The notes beneath the pieces were generated by a model. It saw only the letters and a list, made by a program, of their open reading frames with translations. It made no database searches and had not been told where the DNA came from. Of a DNA stretch of 64,000 nucleotides, positions 26,275-35,790 are shown piece by piece. Origin of the DNA: Bacillota bacterium (GTDB taxonomy: Bacteria > Bacillota > Clostridia > Lachnospirales > Lachnospiraceae); assembly GCA_023414875.1 (NCBI GenBank), contig JAEZMV010000002.1, forward strand, positions 124,001 to 188,000, read 5' to 3'. Position numbers and translations under genes: made by a program. How positions within the stretch are numbered: the first letter of the stretch is position 1; each line of letters begins with the position of its first letter.

Positions 26275-26901
26275 CTATTTCTTATAAACAAGTGATTGGA
26301 ATATTACTCCAATCGCCATAGCACCTGCATCAGGATGATTAAGACTACGTTCTCCTAAATAAGACGCTCTTCCTCTGACAGCAACAATGTTTTTCGTTGC
26401 CTCTGCACCTTCCTGCGCCTTTTGGGCTGCCGCTTCAAAAGCCATCTGTATCGTATCCTTTCTATCCGCAGCAAGCTTAAGAGCTTCGGTGGCCGGAATT
26501 AATGCATCCAGCAAAGTTTTGTCCCCTAGTTTTGCACCTCCTCTTTTTTGTATTCCTAGCACTGCTGCATCAAACATTATAGCTATATCCACAAGTGTTA
26601 GTTCTTCTTTGTCCTTCGTACTTTTTCCGGCTTCCATGAAGGCTGTTCCCCAGATCGGACCGGAAGCTCCTCCGCAGTTTTCCATAATAATCATTGCGCA
26701 TTCTTTAATAAACTTTAAAATACTGCTATCATCAATCTCATTGAACTGATTCTGTACTACTCTAAAACCTTTTGCTACAGACATACCAAAATCACCGTCG
26801 CCTGCTACAGAATCAAGTTCGCAGAAATATACTTCATTCTTAATTATGATATCGCATAGGTCTCTTACTACATTCTTAATATCCTGTACTGTTACGCTCA
26901 T
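26275..26901 (-). CDS. dhaL: Dihydroxyacetone kinase subunit DhaL
   Basis: 208 residues, ADP-binding subunit of the dihydroxyacetone kinase. Asp30, Asp35 and Asp37 in LDSVAGDGDFGMSVAKGF coincide in position with the Mg-ADP ligands of the E. coli protein; GGASGPIWGTAF and GDKTLLDALIPA are also typical. GGAAAGGATGGGAAT precedes the ATG. In PTS-linked systems DhaL is rephosphorylated by DhaM; no dhaM follows, only the intron scar. The phosphoryl donor must be encoded elsewhere or the enzyme uses another route. Confidence 0.95.
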   Translation of the reverse strand: MSVTVQDIKNVVRDLCDIIIKNEVYFCELDSVAGDGDFGMSVAKGFRVVQNQFNEIDDSSILKFIKECAMIIMENCGGASGPIWGTAFMEAGKSTKDKEELTLVDIAIMFDAAVLGIQKRGGAKLGDKTLLDALIPATEALKLAADRKDTIQMAFEAAAQKAQEGAEATKNIVAVRGRASYLGERSLNHPDAGAMAIGVIFQSLVYKK

Positions 26902-26916
26902 ATTCCCATCCTTTCC

Positions 26917-27906
26917 TTATTGCTTTAATGCTGGGGCATCAGCAGATGCATCAAGATAAGTTTTTAGTTCCTCATCCAACTGTAATATTGTGATTGAAGC
27001 ACCAGCCATTTCCAGGGATGTCATATAATTGCCTACAAAGGTTTTATAGATTTTAATTCCCTTTTCGGTGAGCTGCTTCGTTACACTATGATTAAATAGG
27101 TATAGCTCCATAAGTGGTGTAGCTCCTAATCCATTAATCATAAGCGCACATTCCTTACCTTCGCCTAATTTTAATTCCACTAATATCTTGTCCAGCATCT
27201 GTCTAGCCAGTCCCGTTGCGTTGGTTAAGTTCTGACGAGCAATCCCCGGTTCTCCATGAATTCCAACACCAAATTCAATTTCCGTATCGCCCAGCTTAAA
27301 GGTAGGTGTACCCTTAGCCGGTACTGTACAGGAATTTAATCCAATTCCAATTGATTTCATATGATCAATTGTTTTTTGCGCAATTCGTTTTACCTCTTGA
27401 AGATCATGTCCAGCTTCTGCTGCTGCTCCGGCGAGCTTATGTACAAATACAGTTCCTGCAACACCTCTTCTGCCTATCGTGTAAAGACTGTCTTCAACCG
27501 CCACATCATCATTAACATAAACTCTCTCTACTTCAAGATCATTATCCTCTGCCATTTCTGCTGCAGCATCAAAATTCATACAGTCACCAGAATAGTTCTT
27601 GATAACCAGAAGAGTACCTTTCTTTGTTCTGGTCGCTTCAAGGGCGTTGTAGACCTGACTAGTGGAAGGAGATGCAAAAACATCACCACATACTGCAGCT
27701 GTCAGCATTCCCTTTCCTACAAAACCGGCATGAGCAGGTTCATGTCCACTGCCGCCGCCTGAAATCAGAGAAACCTTATTCTGATCAATCTCTTTACGCT
27801 TAATAATATTATAACGGGATATCAGCTCAAGCTCAGGGTGGGCGGCTACAATCCCTTCACACATTTCGTATACGATGGATTCCAGATTGTTTATTATTTT
27901 TTTCAT
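26917..27906 (-). CDS. dhaK: Dihydroxyacetone kinase subunit DhaK
   Basis: 329 residues. The substrate His217 in EFGVGIHGEPGIAR, which binds dihydroxyacetone covalently as a hemiaminal in E. coli DhaK, and Asp108 in YSGDCMNF are conserved; SGGGSGHEPAHAG forms the N-terminal substrate loop. The start codon overlaps the glycerol dehydrogenase stop by one base (TAATG). Together with DhaL it phosphorylates dihydroxyacetone to dihydroxyacetone phosphate, completing the oxidative glycerol pathway begun by the preceding gene. Confidence 0.95.
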   Translation of the reverse strand: MKKIINNLESIVYEMCEGIVAAHPELELISRYNIIKRKEIDQNKVSLISGGGSGHEPAHAGFVGKGMLTAAVCGDVFASPSTSQVYNALEATRTKKGTLLVIKNYSGDCMNFDAAAEMAEDNDLEVERVYVNDDVAVEDSLYTIGRRGVAGTVFVHKLAGAAAEAGHDLQEVKRIAQKTIDHMKSIGIGLNSCTVPAKGTPTFKLGDTEIEFGVGIHGEPGIARQNLTNATGLARQMLDKILVELKLGEGKECALMINGLGATPLMELYLFNHSVTKQLTEKGIKIYKTFVGNYMTSLEMAGASITILQLDEELKTYLDASADAPALKQ

Positions 27907-28988
27907 TAATAGCTACCTCCAAGTTTATCTGCAACACGAATTGCTGCACATACATCTTCAGGAGTAACATCAAACGGCATATTCTTCATGTTGTTGTCCG
28001 GTGCGCAGGCTGCTACCGCAACTTTCATCAATCGCTCATCCTCCAATTCCATTACCCCGAGATCCTTCAGGCAGGTAGGAAGATGCAGCTTCTTACAAAA
28101 TCCTATTACTTCATCTAATTCACTCTGTGGCGCGTTTTCTAAAACCAATTGAATGATGGTACCAAACGCCACCTTTTCTCCGTGGAAATTATGATGTGTT
28201 TCTTCCAAAACAGTAAGTCCATCATGAATGGAATGTGCTGCTGCTAATCCACTGCTCTCAAATCCAAGACCGCTTAACAGAATGTTAGCTTCAATGATAT
28301 TTTCCAAGCTTTTTGTTACCACATTAGCTTCGCAGGCTGCAACTGCTTTATATGCATCCTCCATTAAGGTGTCGTAGCATTGCTTTGCAAGTACCACTGC
28401 AGCTTTCGTACTTTTACCGGCAGACATATTATTTGCATTTGCTCTCTCACATGCTCTTGCCTCAAACCATGTTGCGAGCGCATCACCCATTCCTGATATC
28501 AAGAAACGTGTTGGTGCCTTTGCTATGACTGCCGAATCAACCAAGACTAAGTCTGGATTCTGACTAAAGAACATATACTCTTCAAATTCACCCTTCTCAG
28601 TATAGATAACAGCCAAGGCACTTGTAGGAGCATCTGTTGCTGCGATTGTAGGAACAACGATGACCGGAAGCTTTGTAAGGTGTGCAACCGCTTTCGCTGT
28701 ATCTAGAGATTTACCTCCTCCTAATCCAACAACAACCTCTGCATGTTCCTCTGAAACTATTTTTGTAATTCGGTTAATTTCATTTTTACTACATTCTCCA
28801 CCAAAGCCTGCATTAACAATGCTTACATTTGCAAAAGCTCCATCCAAAGAATCCTTTTGTCTAGCGAAATCATCAGGATGTGATACTATTACTGCCTTCT
28901 TTCCGTATTTTCCAATATGGTCTCCTAGATGTTTCAATTCACCACTTCCTAAGATAAATTTAGGTGGTGATATCATAATTCTTGCCAT
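27906..28988 (-). CDS. gldA: Glycerol dehydrogenase (iron-containing ADH type)
   Basis: 360 residues of the GldA family. The NAD-binding GGGKSLDTAKAVA, the TDAPTSALAVIY segment, the metal His in AAAHSIHDGL and the later His in HNFHGEKVAFG are present. GGAGGAAGTACA precedes the ATG at 28988; the longer open frame to 29141 runs through the promoter/operator region. It oxidises glycerol (or a related diol) to dihydroxyacetone with NAD+ and heads the gldA-dhaK-dhaL operon. Confidence 0.94.
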   Translation of the reverse strand: MARIMISPPKFILGSGELKHLGDHIGKYGKKAVIVSHPDDFARQKDSLDGAFANVSIVNAGFGGECSKNEINRITKIVSEEHAEVVVGLGGGKSLDTAKAVAHLTKLPVIVVPTIAATDAPTSALAVIYTEKGEFEEYMFFSQNPDLVLVDSAVIAKAPTRFLISGMGDALATWFEARACERANANNMSAGKSTKAAVVLAKQCYDTLMEDAYKAVAACEANVVTKSLENIIEANILLSGLGFESSGLAAAHSIHDGLTVLEETHHNFHGEKVAFGTIIQLVLENAPQSELDEVIGFCKKLHLPTCLKDLGVMELEDERLMKVAVAACAPDNNMKNMPFDVTPEDVCAAIRVADKLGGSY

Positions 28989-29029
28989 TGTACTTCCTCC
29001 CTGCATTGATATATTTGTGCAAAAAAACA

Positions 29030-29099
29030 CCTGTTTTGTATATGTTGTATAATAAATGTGTCTCAGATCATTTATTATGTTCACATTATACAAAACAGG
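29030..29099. promoter_or_regulatory. Nested 70-bp dyad over the gldA promoter
   Basis: An outer inverted repeat, CCTGTTTTGTATA (29030-29042) against TATACAAAACAGG (29087-29099), encloses an inner perfect one, ATAATAAATG (29049-29058) against CATTTATTAT (29069-29078). The right outer arm overlaps a minus-strand extended -10 (TGTATAAT; ATTATA at 29085-29090 on the plus strand). It is a plausible site for the PocR-AraC protein encoded just upstream and would also fold in the 5' leader RNA. Confidence 0.7.
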
Positions 29100-29156
29100 C
29101 GTACTAAATACATCATATAATACAACACTATAGAAGTACAAAAAAGTAGTACTTTC

Positions 29157-30167
29157 TTATCCTTTTGTAACAATTTTGTACTCTATTGTATCCCTTTTAC
29201 ACAATCTTCTAAAGTTTCCAGGTGTAGTACCTTCATGTTTTCTAAATTGCCTAATAAAATACGAAGTATCATTAAAGCCTAGCTCATATGTTATTTCTTG
29301 AATTGTCTTATTGGTTTCTTTTAATAACATTTTAGCACGGCTAACTCTTAAGTTTGCTATATAGTTTGTAAAATTTTCACCAATTTCTTTATAAAATACC
29401 TTACTGAAATAACTGGCGCTAACATAACATAGCTCTGATAAATCATTTAATGTTAAGTTTTTGTCAATGTTGTTATCAATATAGGTGATGGCGGAATTGA
29501 TGATCGGATTTGTTTTAGAATTATTAGAGGAATTACTAGAGTTAGGATGCGGAGTTGTGTCATATTTTGAATTAATTCTCTTCTCATATTCTTCATCTTT
29601 ACGTTTCAATATTAAGTTCTCTTCATACAAATTGTATTTCTTTATTGCCTCCTCCACGATGTAATTACTTATACTCCATATCATTTTAACAATTGAGTTT
29701 ACTTGTTGATATGTGAACTTCGGTAATTTATTATAATAACTATCCATTAAATCTGAATCGAGCGGTAAATTCTCAGTAATAGTATATATTTTTTCCATAT
29801 ATTCCTTTGGTTCATCTTCAACAATTAGCATCTGTCCAGCCATGACCGCTCCAACATAAATGTCTCCGATTACAATTGGTATTGCAGCATCAACAATATC
29901 ACAATAACATCTATATATAAAAATATCATTGATTCGTGCAGACTCAAATCCTCCTCTAGAATCACACTTATGACAATTTTTAGACAATCTTGTATCATTT
30001 CTTAACATCCTGCAAAAGTCACTACATCCACTATGCTCTGTCACCGGAATTCCTTTATAATCTACCAATAAAATTGCAACGCCGGTAACTTGTGATAATT
30101 GATCTTGTATACTTTGCCATTTTTCAATATCCAAAATTGTTCTAATATTAAGAAAATCATTCTCCAT
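29157..30167 (-). CDS. AraC-family regulator with PocR sensory domain (glycerol/Dha operon)
   Basis: 336 residues. The PocR domain (about 10-170) contains QDQLSQVTGVAILLVDYKGIP, CRMLRNDTRLSKNCHKCDSRG, YRCYCDIVDAAIPI and GAVMAGQMLI. A Ser/Asn-rich linker (about residues 215-230) leads to an AraC helix-turn-helix domain ending LGFNDTSYFIRQFRKHEGTTPGNFR. GAGGGAGTG precedes the ATG at 30167; the frame extends to 30284 without a good start. It lies 168 bp upstream of gldA on the same strand and probably activates that operon in response to glycerol or dihydroxyacetone. It resembles the regulator at 24789-26036 but is not a recent duplicate. Confidence 0.92.
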   Translation of the reverse strand: MENDFLNIRTILDIEKWQSIQDQLSQVTGVAILLVDYKGIPVTEHSGCSDFCRMLRNDTRLSKNCHKCDSRGGFESARINDIFIYRCYCDIVDAAIPIVIGDIYVGAVMAGQMLIVEDEPKEYMEKIYTITENLPLDSDLMDSYYNKLPKFTYQQVNSIVKMIWSISNYIVEEAIKKYNLYEENLILKRKDEEYEKRINSKYDTTPHPNSSNSSNNSKTNPIINSAITYIDNNIDKNLTLNDLSELCYVSASYFSKVFYKEIGENFTNYIANLRVSRAKMLLKETNKTIQEITYELGFNDTSYFIRQFRKHEGTTPGNFRRLCKRDTIEYKIVTKG

Positions 30168-30393
30168 AATACACTCCCTCTTCAAAATGGATATACACCC
30201 TCCGTAATTATATCCAACGATTGGCAAAACAGGATAAATATAGTAACAAAAAACACTATAACAGTTACATGTTACATAATACACTAAAAGCGTAAAAAAT
30301 AATAGTGTAAATACTTAACATTATCTTCCTGTTATTGCTATTGGCTTTTATTATGCCTATAAGCTATGAAAATGCATCCACTTCAATTCCGTA

Positions 30394-32370
30394 TTATCTT
30401 TTCGAATTCTCTTTGATTCTACCCTTTCGATATGCTTCGATTAACTTTTCCAAATCACGGATGGAGGCTTTAAGTTCGCTTCCAATGTCTGTGTCTCCTA
30501 CATGCTTTCTTATTGCATCATTTTCCACAACCATCTTCGTGGATACAATATCTTTTTCTTCCTGTATGGCCTTCTCCGTACTTTCAAACGGGCTATGAGA
30601 TACCAGTGACAAACCATAGGAATTGTTAATTAATGTATACCCAGCTATACCGGTCTTTGCTTGATAGGCTCTGGAAAAACCTCCGTCAATTACGAGTAAT
30701 TTACCATTCGCTTTAATTGGACTTTCACCCTTTTTCGTTATCACCGGAACATGGCCGTTTATGATATGGGATTTTGCAGGATTTAAGCCAAATTCTTGCA
30801 AAATCATATGGCAAACATTTTCATCGTTTATTTTTTCAAAGTAAGTATTCTTATTTTCTATGTGAGTTATTTTATCTTCTATAAAATACCTTTCAAAGGT
30901 TGTCATTTTATCTTTCCCAAACAAAGGTGATAACGGGCCAGTCCATAAATACCACATCATATCCGAAACATATCTTTGATGTTCTATATCATTCGAATTT
31001 AAATACCCCTCTCTAACCAGTGTATCAAAACGATCCAGCAATGCTTTACCTCTGTAGTAGAGTCCATCATTTTCAAATTTTAATTCAGCAAAGCCTCCAT
31101 CCTCATTCAGAGGAATGCATCCATGATAAAGTAAATTCGAATTAAATGCCAAATACATACTGCCCTTCTCAACAAGAAAGTCCATATGAGTTTGTAATTT
31201 TTCGCTTTTTCTAAATGACTCCTTTAATTTCTCCAAAACTTCTATTTCTTCCGGAATTAGCTCATACGGATTTTCAGGATGAATTGTAGGGAAATAACCA
31301 TTTCGTAACGGATAGGTGATTCCTTCCATAGTAATTGTATTATTATGAAAGTCGATCCTATGAAGTAGACGATGGTTATCCATATGAAATTCCGGATGGG
31401 ATTGAATCAGTAGTCCTTCTAGCTTGAATTGTATCATTGCGATTGCTTTATGCATCTGTGATATGATCCGCATTTCATTTTCTGATACATTTTTATTATT
31501 CTGTGACGTCGGCCTAAAATCTTCACATTCTTCAGCCTTATAATATTCCATAGCAAACGTTGCTAAAGGAAGTAAATTTATTCCATATCCATCTTCCAAT
31601 GTAGATAGATTGGAATAGCAGGCACAAATGCGGATCACAGTAGCAATACAAGCCTCATGTCCCAGTGCCGCTGCCATCCATAGAATGTCATGGTTTCCCC
31701 ATTGGATATCAAGCGAATGGTAATGCAGTAAAGTATCCATCACTTTTTCTGCCCCAGGTCCACGATCATAGATATCTCCGATAATATGCAAACGGTCGAT
31801 TGCCATTTGTTGAATTAAATTTGAAATTACAATGATAAAATCATCAGCTTTATCTATATTGATAATCGTATTAATGATTTCATTATAGTACTCTTCCTTA
31901 TCTACTGCTCCTGCCTGCTCATGAAGAAGCTCCTCAATAATATAAGCAAATTCCTTGGGGAGCATTTTTCTAACTTTAGACCTTGTATACTTTGAAGAGG
32001 TATATTTACAAATCTCTATTAAACGATATAATGTAATCCGATACCAATTACTTAGATTCTTCTCCTCTTTGTGAATGAACTCCAGCTTTTGGTTAGGATA
32101 ATACACAAGGGTTGCTAACGAATTAATGTCTTTTTGCTCAAGTGTCCTCCCATATAAATCCGCAATCTTTCTTTTAATAACTCCGGAAGCATTTCTAAGG
32201 ACATGGCTAAACGCCTCATCCTCCCCATGAATATCAGAGAGAAAATGCTCAGTTCCTTTGGGTAGGTTAAGAATAGCCTGTAAATTGATTACTTCCGTAC
32301 AAGCTTCATCAATTGTTGGATATTGTTTAGATAAAAGTACTAGATATCTTAAATCCGTCTCATTATTCAT
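30394..32370 (-). CDS. fbp: Class III fructose-1,6-bisphosphatase
   Basis: 658 residues, the usual length for the Firmicute class III enzyme. Metallophosphatase motifs are evident: FLSDIHGEDEAFSHVLRN near residue 45, IGDIYDRGPGAE and WGNHDILWM near 190-225, and INGHVPV near 510. GAGG nine bases before the ATG at 32370 makes this start better than the TTG at 32385. It hydrolyses fructose 1,6-bisphosphate in gluconeogenesis. No obvious operon partner; the chromate-transporter gene ends 85 bp upstream. Confidence 0.95.
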   Translation of the reverse strand: MNNETDLRYLVLLSKQYPTIDEACTEVINLQAILNLPKGTEHFLSDIHGEDEAFSHVLRNASGVIKRKIADLYGRTLEQKDINSLATLVYYPNQKLEFIHKEEKNLSNWYRITLYRLIEICKYTSSKYTRSKVRKMLPKEFAYIIEELLHEQAGAVDKEEYYNEIINTIINIDKADDFIIVISNLIQQMAIDRLHIIGDIYDRGPGAEKVMDTLLHYHSLDIQWGNHDILWMAAALGHEACIATVIRICACYSNLSTLEDGYGINLLPLATFAMEYYKAEECEDFRPTSQNNKNVSENEMRIISQMHKAIAMIQFKLEGLLIQSHPEFHMDNHRLLHRIDFHNNTITMEGITYPLRNGYFPTIHPENPYELIPEEIEVLEKLKESFRKSEKLQTHMDFLVEKGSMYLAFNSNLLYHGCIPLNEDGGFAELKFENDGLYYRGKALLDRFDTLVREGYLNSNDIEHQRYVSDMMWYLWTGPLSPLFGKDKMTTFERYFIEDKITHIENKNTYFEKINDENVCHMILQEFGLNPAKSHIINGHVPVITKKGESPIKANGKLLVIDGGFSRAYQAKTGIAGYTLINNSYGLSLVSHSPFESTEKAIQEEKDIVSTKMVVENDAIRKHVGDTDIGSELKASIRDLEKLIEAYRKGRIKENSKR

Positions 32371-32455
32371 GTCATCCATCCTCAAGGGTTTATTTCATAA
32401 TATCTTGTACTATCATAGCTGATGAGGCCCTTATTTTCAAGTTTTTCATAAAAGT

Positions 32456-33913
32456 TTATAAAAGATTGCACACTATTAAGGATCCAACACCGGATATTAA
32501 TATCAATATAATATCATGCAGATGGTACCTTTTATGTAACAACATTAATAACGCAAAGATAGCTCCGCTGATAATAACTGCTACAAGGATAGTCCCTTGA
32601 TGTTCAAGGACTATATTGAAATTTTCATATAGCATCGACAATATTGTTGTAAGCAATAAACCAGAAATAATAGGTAGTATCCATGTTTTTAAGGTTTGGA
32701 ATAGCTCTAGACTTTCAAACCTGCTGTAAATAAATAGAATTAAAGAAAATACGGAACAGGAAGCAGCAATACTGGCTGCATAGCCCACAATTGCCAGTAA
32801 AAGACCTGCCCCTATGCTTTGAGTCGTATGAAAACCTATATAATACCCAATTGCCGCAAGTACTTTACTTAAGATCGGCCCGGGTAAAGCATTGGCAATT
32901 GGAAGAACCTGACCATAAAATACCTCGGAGGGGATGGACCCATTGGATACAAAGATGGTCTCTGCAATTGTAATATAGGCTTCTCCACCACCAAAGGAAA
33001 TCACGGAAGAAAGAAGTCCCTGACTCAGATAACTACCGATTCCGCTCATAGCAAAAGCGGCTGGCACCGACATAAGAATTAAGAATATAATCCAGGTTGC
33101 CTCTTCCGATAAAAACCCAAGCAATGTCAGTTTTTCCTTTTTATCATTCTCTATTCCCGCACTTCCCTTACTTTTCCTCATGCTTTTAATAATGCCATAG
33201 CAGGAAAGAGCAAGCATGGATATTTTTATTGCAATTAATAACCTTTCATTTGCAATAAGCTGTGCTTTACCTGTACATAGAATAAATAAAGCACTGATAA
33301 TTCCAGCAATACCTCCTTTAAACGGAGTGATTTTACCCTCTGTGAAAAATATAATAAAAAATGCAAGCAGCAACAGATTGATGGTACTAATATCAAATAT
33401 CGGTGTATGCTTCAGACCTAAAATATTGTTTATTTCCTTTCCCGAGGTTAAAAAAAATGCTACCAGCATTATAATCCAAGCAACTGTTAAGGTCTTCGTC
33501 TGCTTACAGCCTGTTAATACCTTATTAATATAGTTAACCAAAAGCATGATAATGAATACCGCGATACCGACGGAGGCAAATTTAATTTGCGTCAATACAT
33601 TTTCATTAAGCTGAGACAATATGGATACAAGAAAAACCGTAATACCTACTCCCGGAAGTGATACCATAATTGTCGCACCCAGCATTCCGTACAGACCGGA
33701 GATCTTCCTTCCCGCTGCAGCTGCTAATTTAACTGGCAAAGTACCTGGTGTGATGTTAGATACAATTACATAATCATTATAATCTTCTTCCTTCAGTAAC
33801 TTCTTCTTCGTAACGATCTCATCTTCAATAATCGGAATTAAAGCACTTCCTCCTCCAAACCCGATTAATCCTATTTTAAAGAATGAAAGTAGTAACGAAA
33901 TAAATTTTTTCAT
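32456..33913 (-). CDS. Chromate/anion transporter, two-domain ChrA (CHR family)
   Basis: 485 residues, highly hydrophobic with about 10-12 membrane segments, in two homologous halves. The first half carries FFKIGLIGFGGGSALIPIIEDE, the second SSVISFGGGEAYITIAETIFV and the QVLPIANALPGPILSKVLAAIGYY motif. This is the long-chain (duplicated) CHR form. Family members exchange chromate or sulfate-like anions, but the real substrate in anaerobes is uncertain. The gene is in the same direction as its neighbours but separated by 140 bp with a hairpin. Confidence 0.88.
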   Translation of the reverse strand: MKKFISLLLSFFKIGLIGFGGGSALIPIIEDEIVTKKKLLKEEDYNDYVIVSNITPGTLPVKLAAAAGRKISGLYGMLGATIMVSLPGVGITVFLVSILSQLNENVLTQIKFASVGIAVFIIMLLVNYINKVLTGCKQTKTLTVAWIIMLVAFFLTSGKEINNILGLKHTPIFDISTINLLLLAFFIIFFTEGKITPFKGGIAGIISALFILCTGKAQLIANERLLIAIKISMLALSCYGIIKSMRKSKGSAGIENDKKEKLTLLGFLSEEATWIIFLILMSVPAAFAMSGIGSYLSQGLLSSVISFGGGEAYITIAETIFVSNGSIPSEVFYGQVLPIANALPGPILSKVLAAIGYYIGFHTTQSIGAGLLLAIVGYAASIAASCSVFSLILFIYSRFESLELFQTLKTWILPIISGLLLTTILSMLYENFNIVLEHQGTILVAVIISGAIFALLMLLHKRYHLHDIILILISGVGSLIVCNLL

Positions 33914-33991
33914 GGTTCAAACAACCTTTCTAATCTTTATTAAGCAGTCAGTAATTCAACATAAATATGCCGGAATATCCTCACCATAGTT

Positions 33992-34037
33992 AGAGGTTGT
34001 TTCTTCACTAAGGAAGTATAGTGAAAAAACAACCTCT
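33992..34037. terminator. Hairpin between LarA-family gene and chrA
   Basis: AGAGGTTGTTT (33992-34002) pairs with AAACAACCTCT (34027-34037), with an inner CACTA/TAGTG stem. There is no long T-tract on either strand, so termination may be weak; it lies 20 bases after the LarA-family stop codon. Confidence 0.6.
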
Positions 34038-34055
34038 ATTAAACTCTATGATATA

Positions 34056-35552
34056 TTAGCCGCAGCATCCACAGCCTTGATGTATGTTTCCATAAGCATC
34101 CATGCTATCCTCTTCCTTATTCTTCATACAAAGATGAACCGCGGATTTTTTGAAGGTCATTGGAAGGGCCAGGATGTTTGGATTCTTTCCGACAAACTTT
34201 TTCTTGGCATCTTCTATGGCCTCTTCAAAGGTTTCCCTCGTCTTTAACCCCATTCCTCTTGCATATCCCGGTTCCTCGGCGCCGACGATATAAATAGCAC
34301 TTGTGTTCATCTCCGCAATATGTCCGCAGGACATCATGGAAAATCCGTGGAAAGGATGAAACGCATTTGTGAAACGGTATTTCCTTATATACTCCTCCTT
34401 CGTTGCAAAGTATTCACCCAGTCTGTTCATATCCGGTAGGGTATACATATGGTCATGTTGAAATAGCTCATATAGCTCTCTTAAATATGGCCATAATTCA
34501 TCATGGAAGTAACCATTGCAGGTGGAGGCACAGATGATAACACACTGCTCACTCATAATTCGTTTAAATCTCAATACCTGCGCACTTAAAGCCTGCATCA
34601 ACATGATGGGATTCGTTCCCATTCCGTCTCCGTAATGGAATTTCTGCGGCATTCCGAATACCAGAATATCGTATTTTTTTTCTGCCCAATGTACATAGGT
34701 TCTCTTGTCTGCCGTTTTCCAACTGATTGGCTGCATCTCCTTTGCATATCCACTAAAGATTGCTATTTGCCTGGATTGAGTATCGAGTACCGCATCACAG
34801 CAGAAAAATGGATGTCCCATTTTTTCTTCCATATGCATACTGATTTCATCAAATTTATTACGCATCAGACTTCCACTATTGACCGGAGTGAAATCCTTTC
34901 TATGCATAACTGAGGGTACATGATGACTTGCGATGCTCTGCCAATTGGTAATACCTGTCGCACTATGCTTATAGCCACCCGAATATCCGCCGTAAGGGTT
35001 TCCCTGTACATGGCCAATTAAAATAGGGATATCGCATTCATAGATATATTTGTTCATGTATACTGGATCTCCACGATGGGTAGTTCCCAAATTAATCATG
35101 TGCTCCTGGTCTTCGCTGTCATGACTGATAATTTGACCGGTGGGCCAGAATTCCTCAAACAGTTCAGGGCCAAAGATTGCTCTTGCATCCGATTCCTTGC
35201 TTCTGGGGTGCAGACCGTTGGATATAATAAAAAGAATATCCTTCTTTTCCACTCCTACTGCATAAAGCTCCTTTAATATATACCGGATACTTAGTTTTCT
35301 ATGGCTGGTTGCATGTTCTCCACCCTTTACACGGTCTGGGACTACAAAGGTAACCGTACTTCCTTTATGCGCCAGCTCTGTCAGAGTTGGCATTCCAATG
35401 GGATGTGCCAGACTGTTCAGATATGCTTCTTCTAATTTGTCCTCCGGAATAAAGTCCGGATCCTTCACGGTTTCTCCGGGAATAAAAATGTCTGTATTGT
35501 CCGGCATTTCTGCCGCCATGGTACCATGTCCATATTCAAATTCAATTTTCAT
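34056..35552 (-). CDS. LarA-family (lactate-racemase-like, nickel-pincer) protein
   Basis: About 498 residues of the LarA/DUF2088 superfamily. VVPDRVKGGEHATSHRK, ISNGLHPRS, the metal/cofactor segment LIGHVQGNPYGGYSGGYKHSATGI (His, and Lys aligning with LarA Lys184) and ASHH match the known active site. It is longer than Lactobacillus LarA (about 425) and ends with a Cys-rich QGCGCCG tail. The ATG at 35564 has AAAGG only one base away; the ATG at 35552 is favoured, though not firmly. LarA homologues racemise or epimerise 2-hydroxy acids, including sugar acids. It follows PFK, aldolase and TIM-family genes. No larB, larC or larE is in the window. Confidence 0.85.
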   Translation of the reverse strand: MKIEFEYGHGTMAAEMPDNTDIFIPGETVKDPDFIPEDKLEEAYLNSLAHPIGMPTLTELAHKGSTVTFVVPDRVKGGEHATSHRKLSIRYILKELYAVGVEKKDILFIISNGLHPRSKESDARAIFGPELFEEFWPTGQIISHDSEDQEHMINLGTTHRGDPVYMNKYIYECDIPILIGHVQGNPYGGYSGGYKHSATGITNWQSIASHHVPSVMHRKDFTPVNSGSLMRNKFDEISMHMEEKMGHPFFCCDAVLDTQSRQIAIFSGYAKEMQPISWKTADKRTYVHWAEKKYDILVFGMPQKFHYGDGMGTNPIMLMQALSAQVLRFKRIMSEQCVIICASTCNGYFHDELWPYLRELYELFQHDHMYTLPDMNRLGEYFATKEEYIRKYRFTNAFHPFHGFSMMSCGHIAEMNTSAIYIVGAEEPGYARGMGLKTRETFEEAIEDAKKKFVGKNPNILALPMTFKKSAVHLCMKNKEEDSMDAYGNIHQGCGCCG

Positions 35553-35592
35553 ATTAATACCCATGCCTTTCTCGTAACCTGCAAACTTTCTG

Positions 35593-35790
35593 CATGAAAA
35601 CCTTTGGTTTTCATGTTATGCAGAGCTCAAATTTGCGTGTGTAAGATTTATCTTTCACATTAATGAAGCATGGCCGCTTTTGCCGCATATGCTTCTCTTA
35701 ATTCCTCTTTATGTTCACCCTTGTGTTTTCTAGTGTCACTGCACGAACATCGTAGTTCTTCTTAAGAATTTCTGTTTTATAGAAATTCTT
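35593..35790. repeat. Palindromic repeat mosaic in the TIM/LarA spacer
   Basis: Three elements: a 10-bp perfect hairpin CATGAAAACC/GGTTTTCATG (35593-35615); element B, GAAGCATGGCCGCTTTTGCC then GCATATGCTTC (35665-35695); and AAGAATTTCT/AGAAATTCTT (35764-35790), which overlaps the TIM-family stop. Element B recurs at 42700-42731 with one internal difference, and the AAGAATT hairpin type recurs twice near nagB. No start-codon-bearing gene is visible in the 220-bp spacer. Confidence 0.65.

Noticed and set aside
35630..35760. Minus-strand micro-frame ending ...EELREAYAAKAAMLH in the TIM/LarA spacer
   Set aside because: It has no ATG, GTG or TTG start with a ribosome-binding site, and the second copy near nagB shares only the palindromic part. 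Treated as repeat sequence, with a coding relic mentioned as an alternative.
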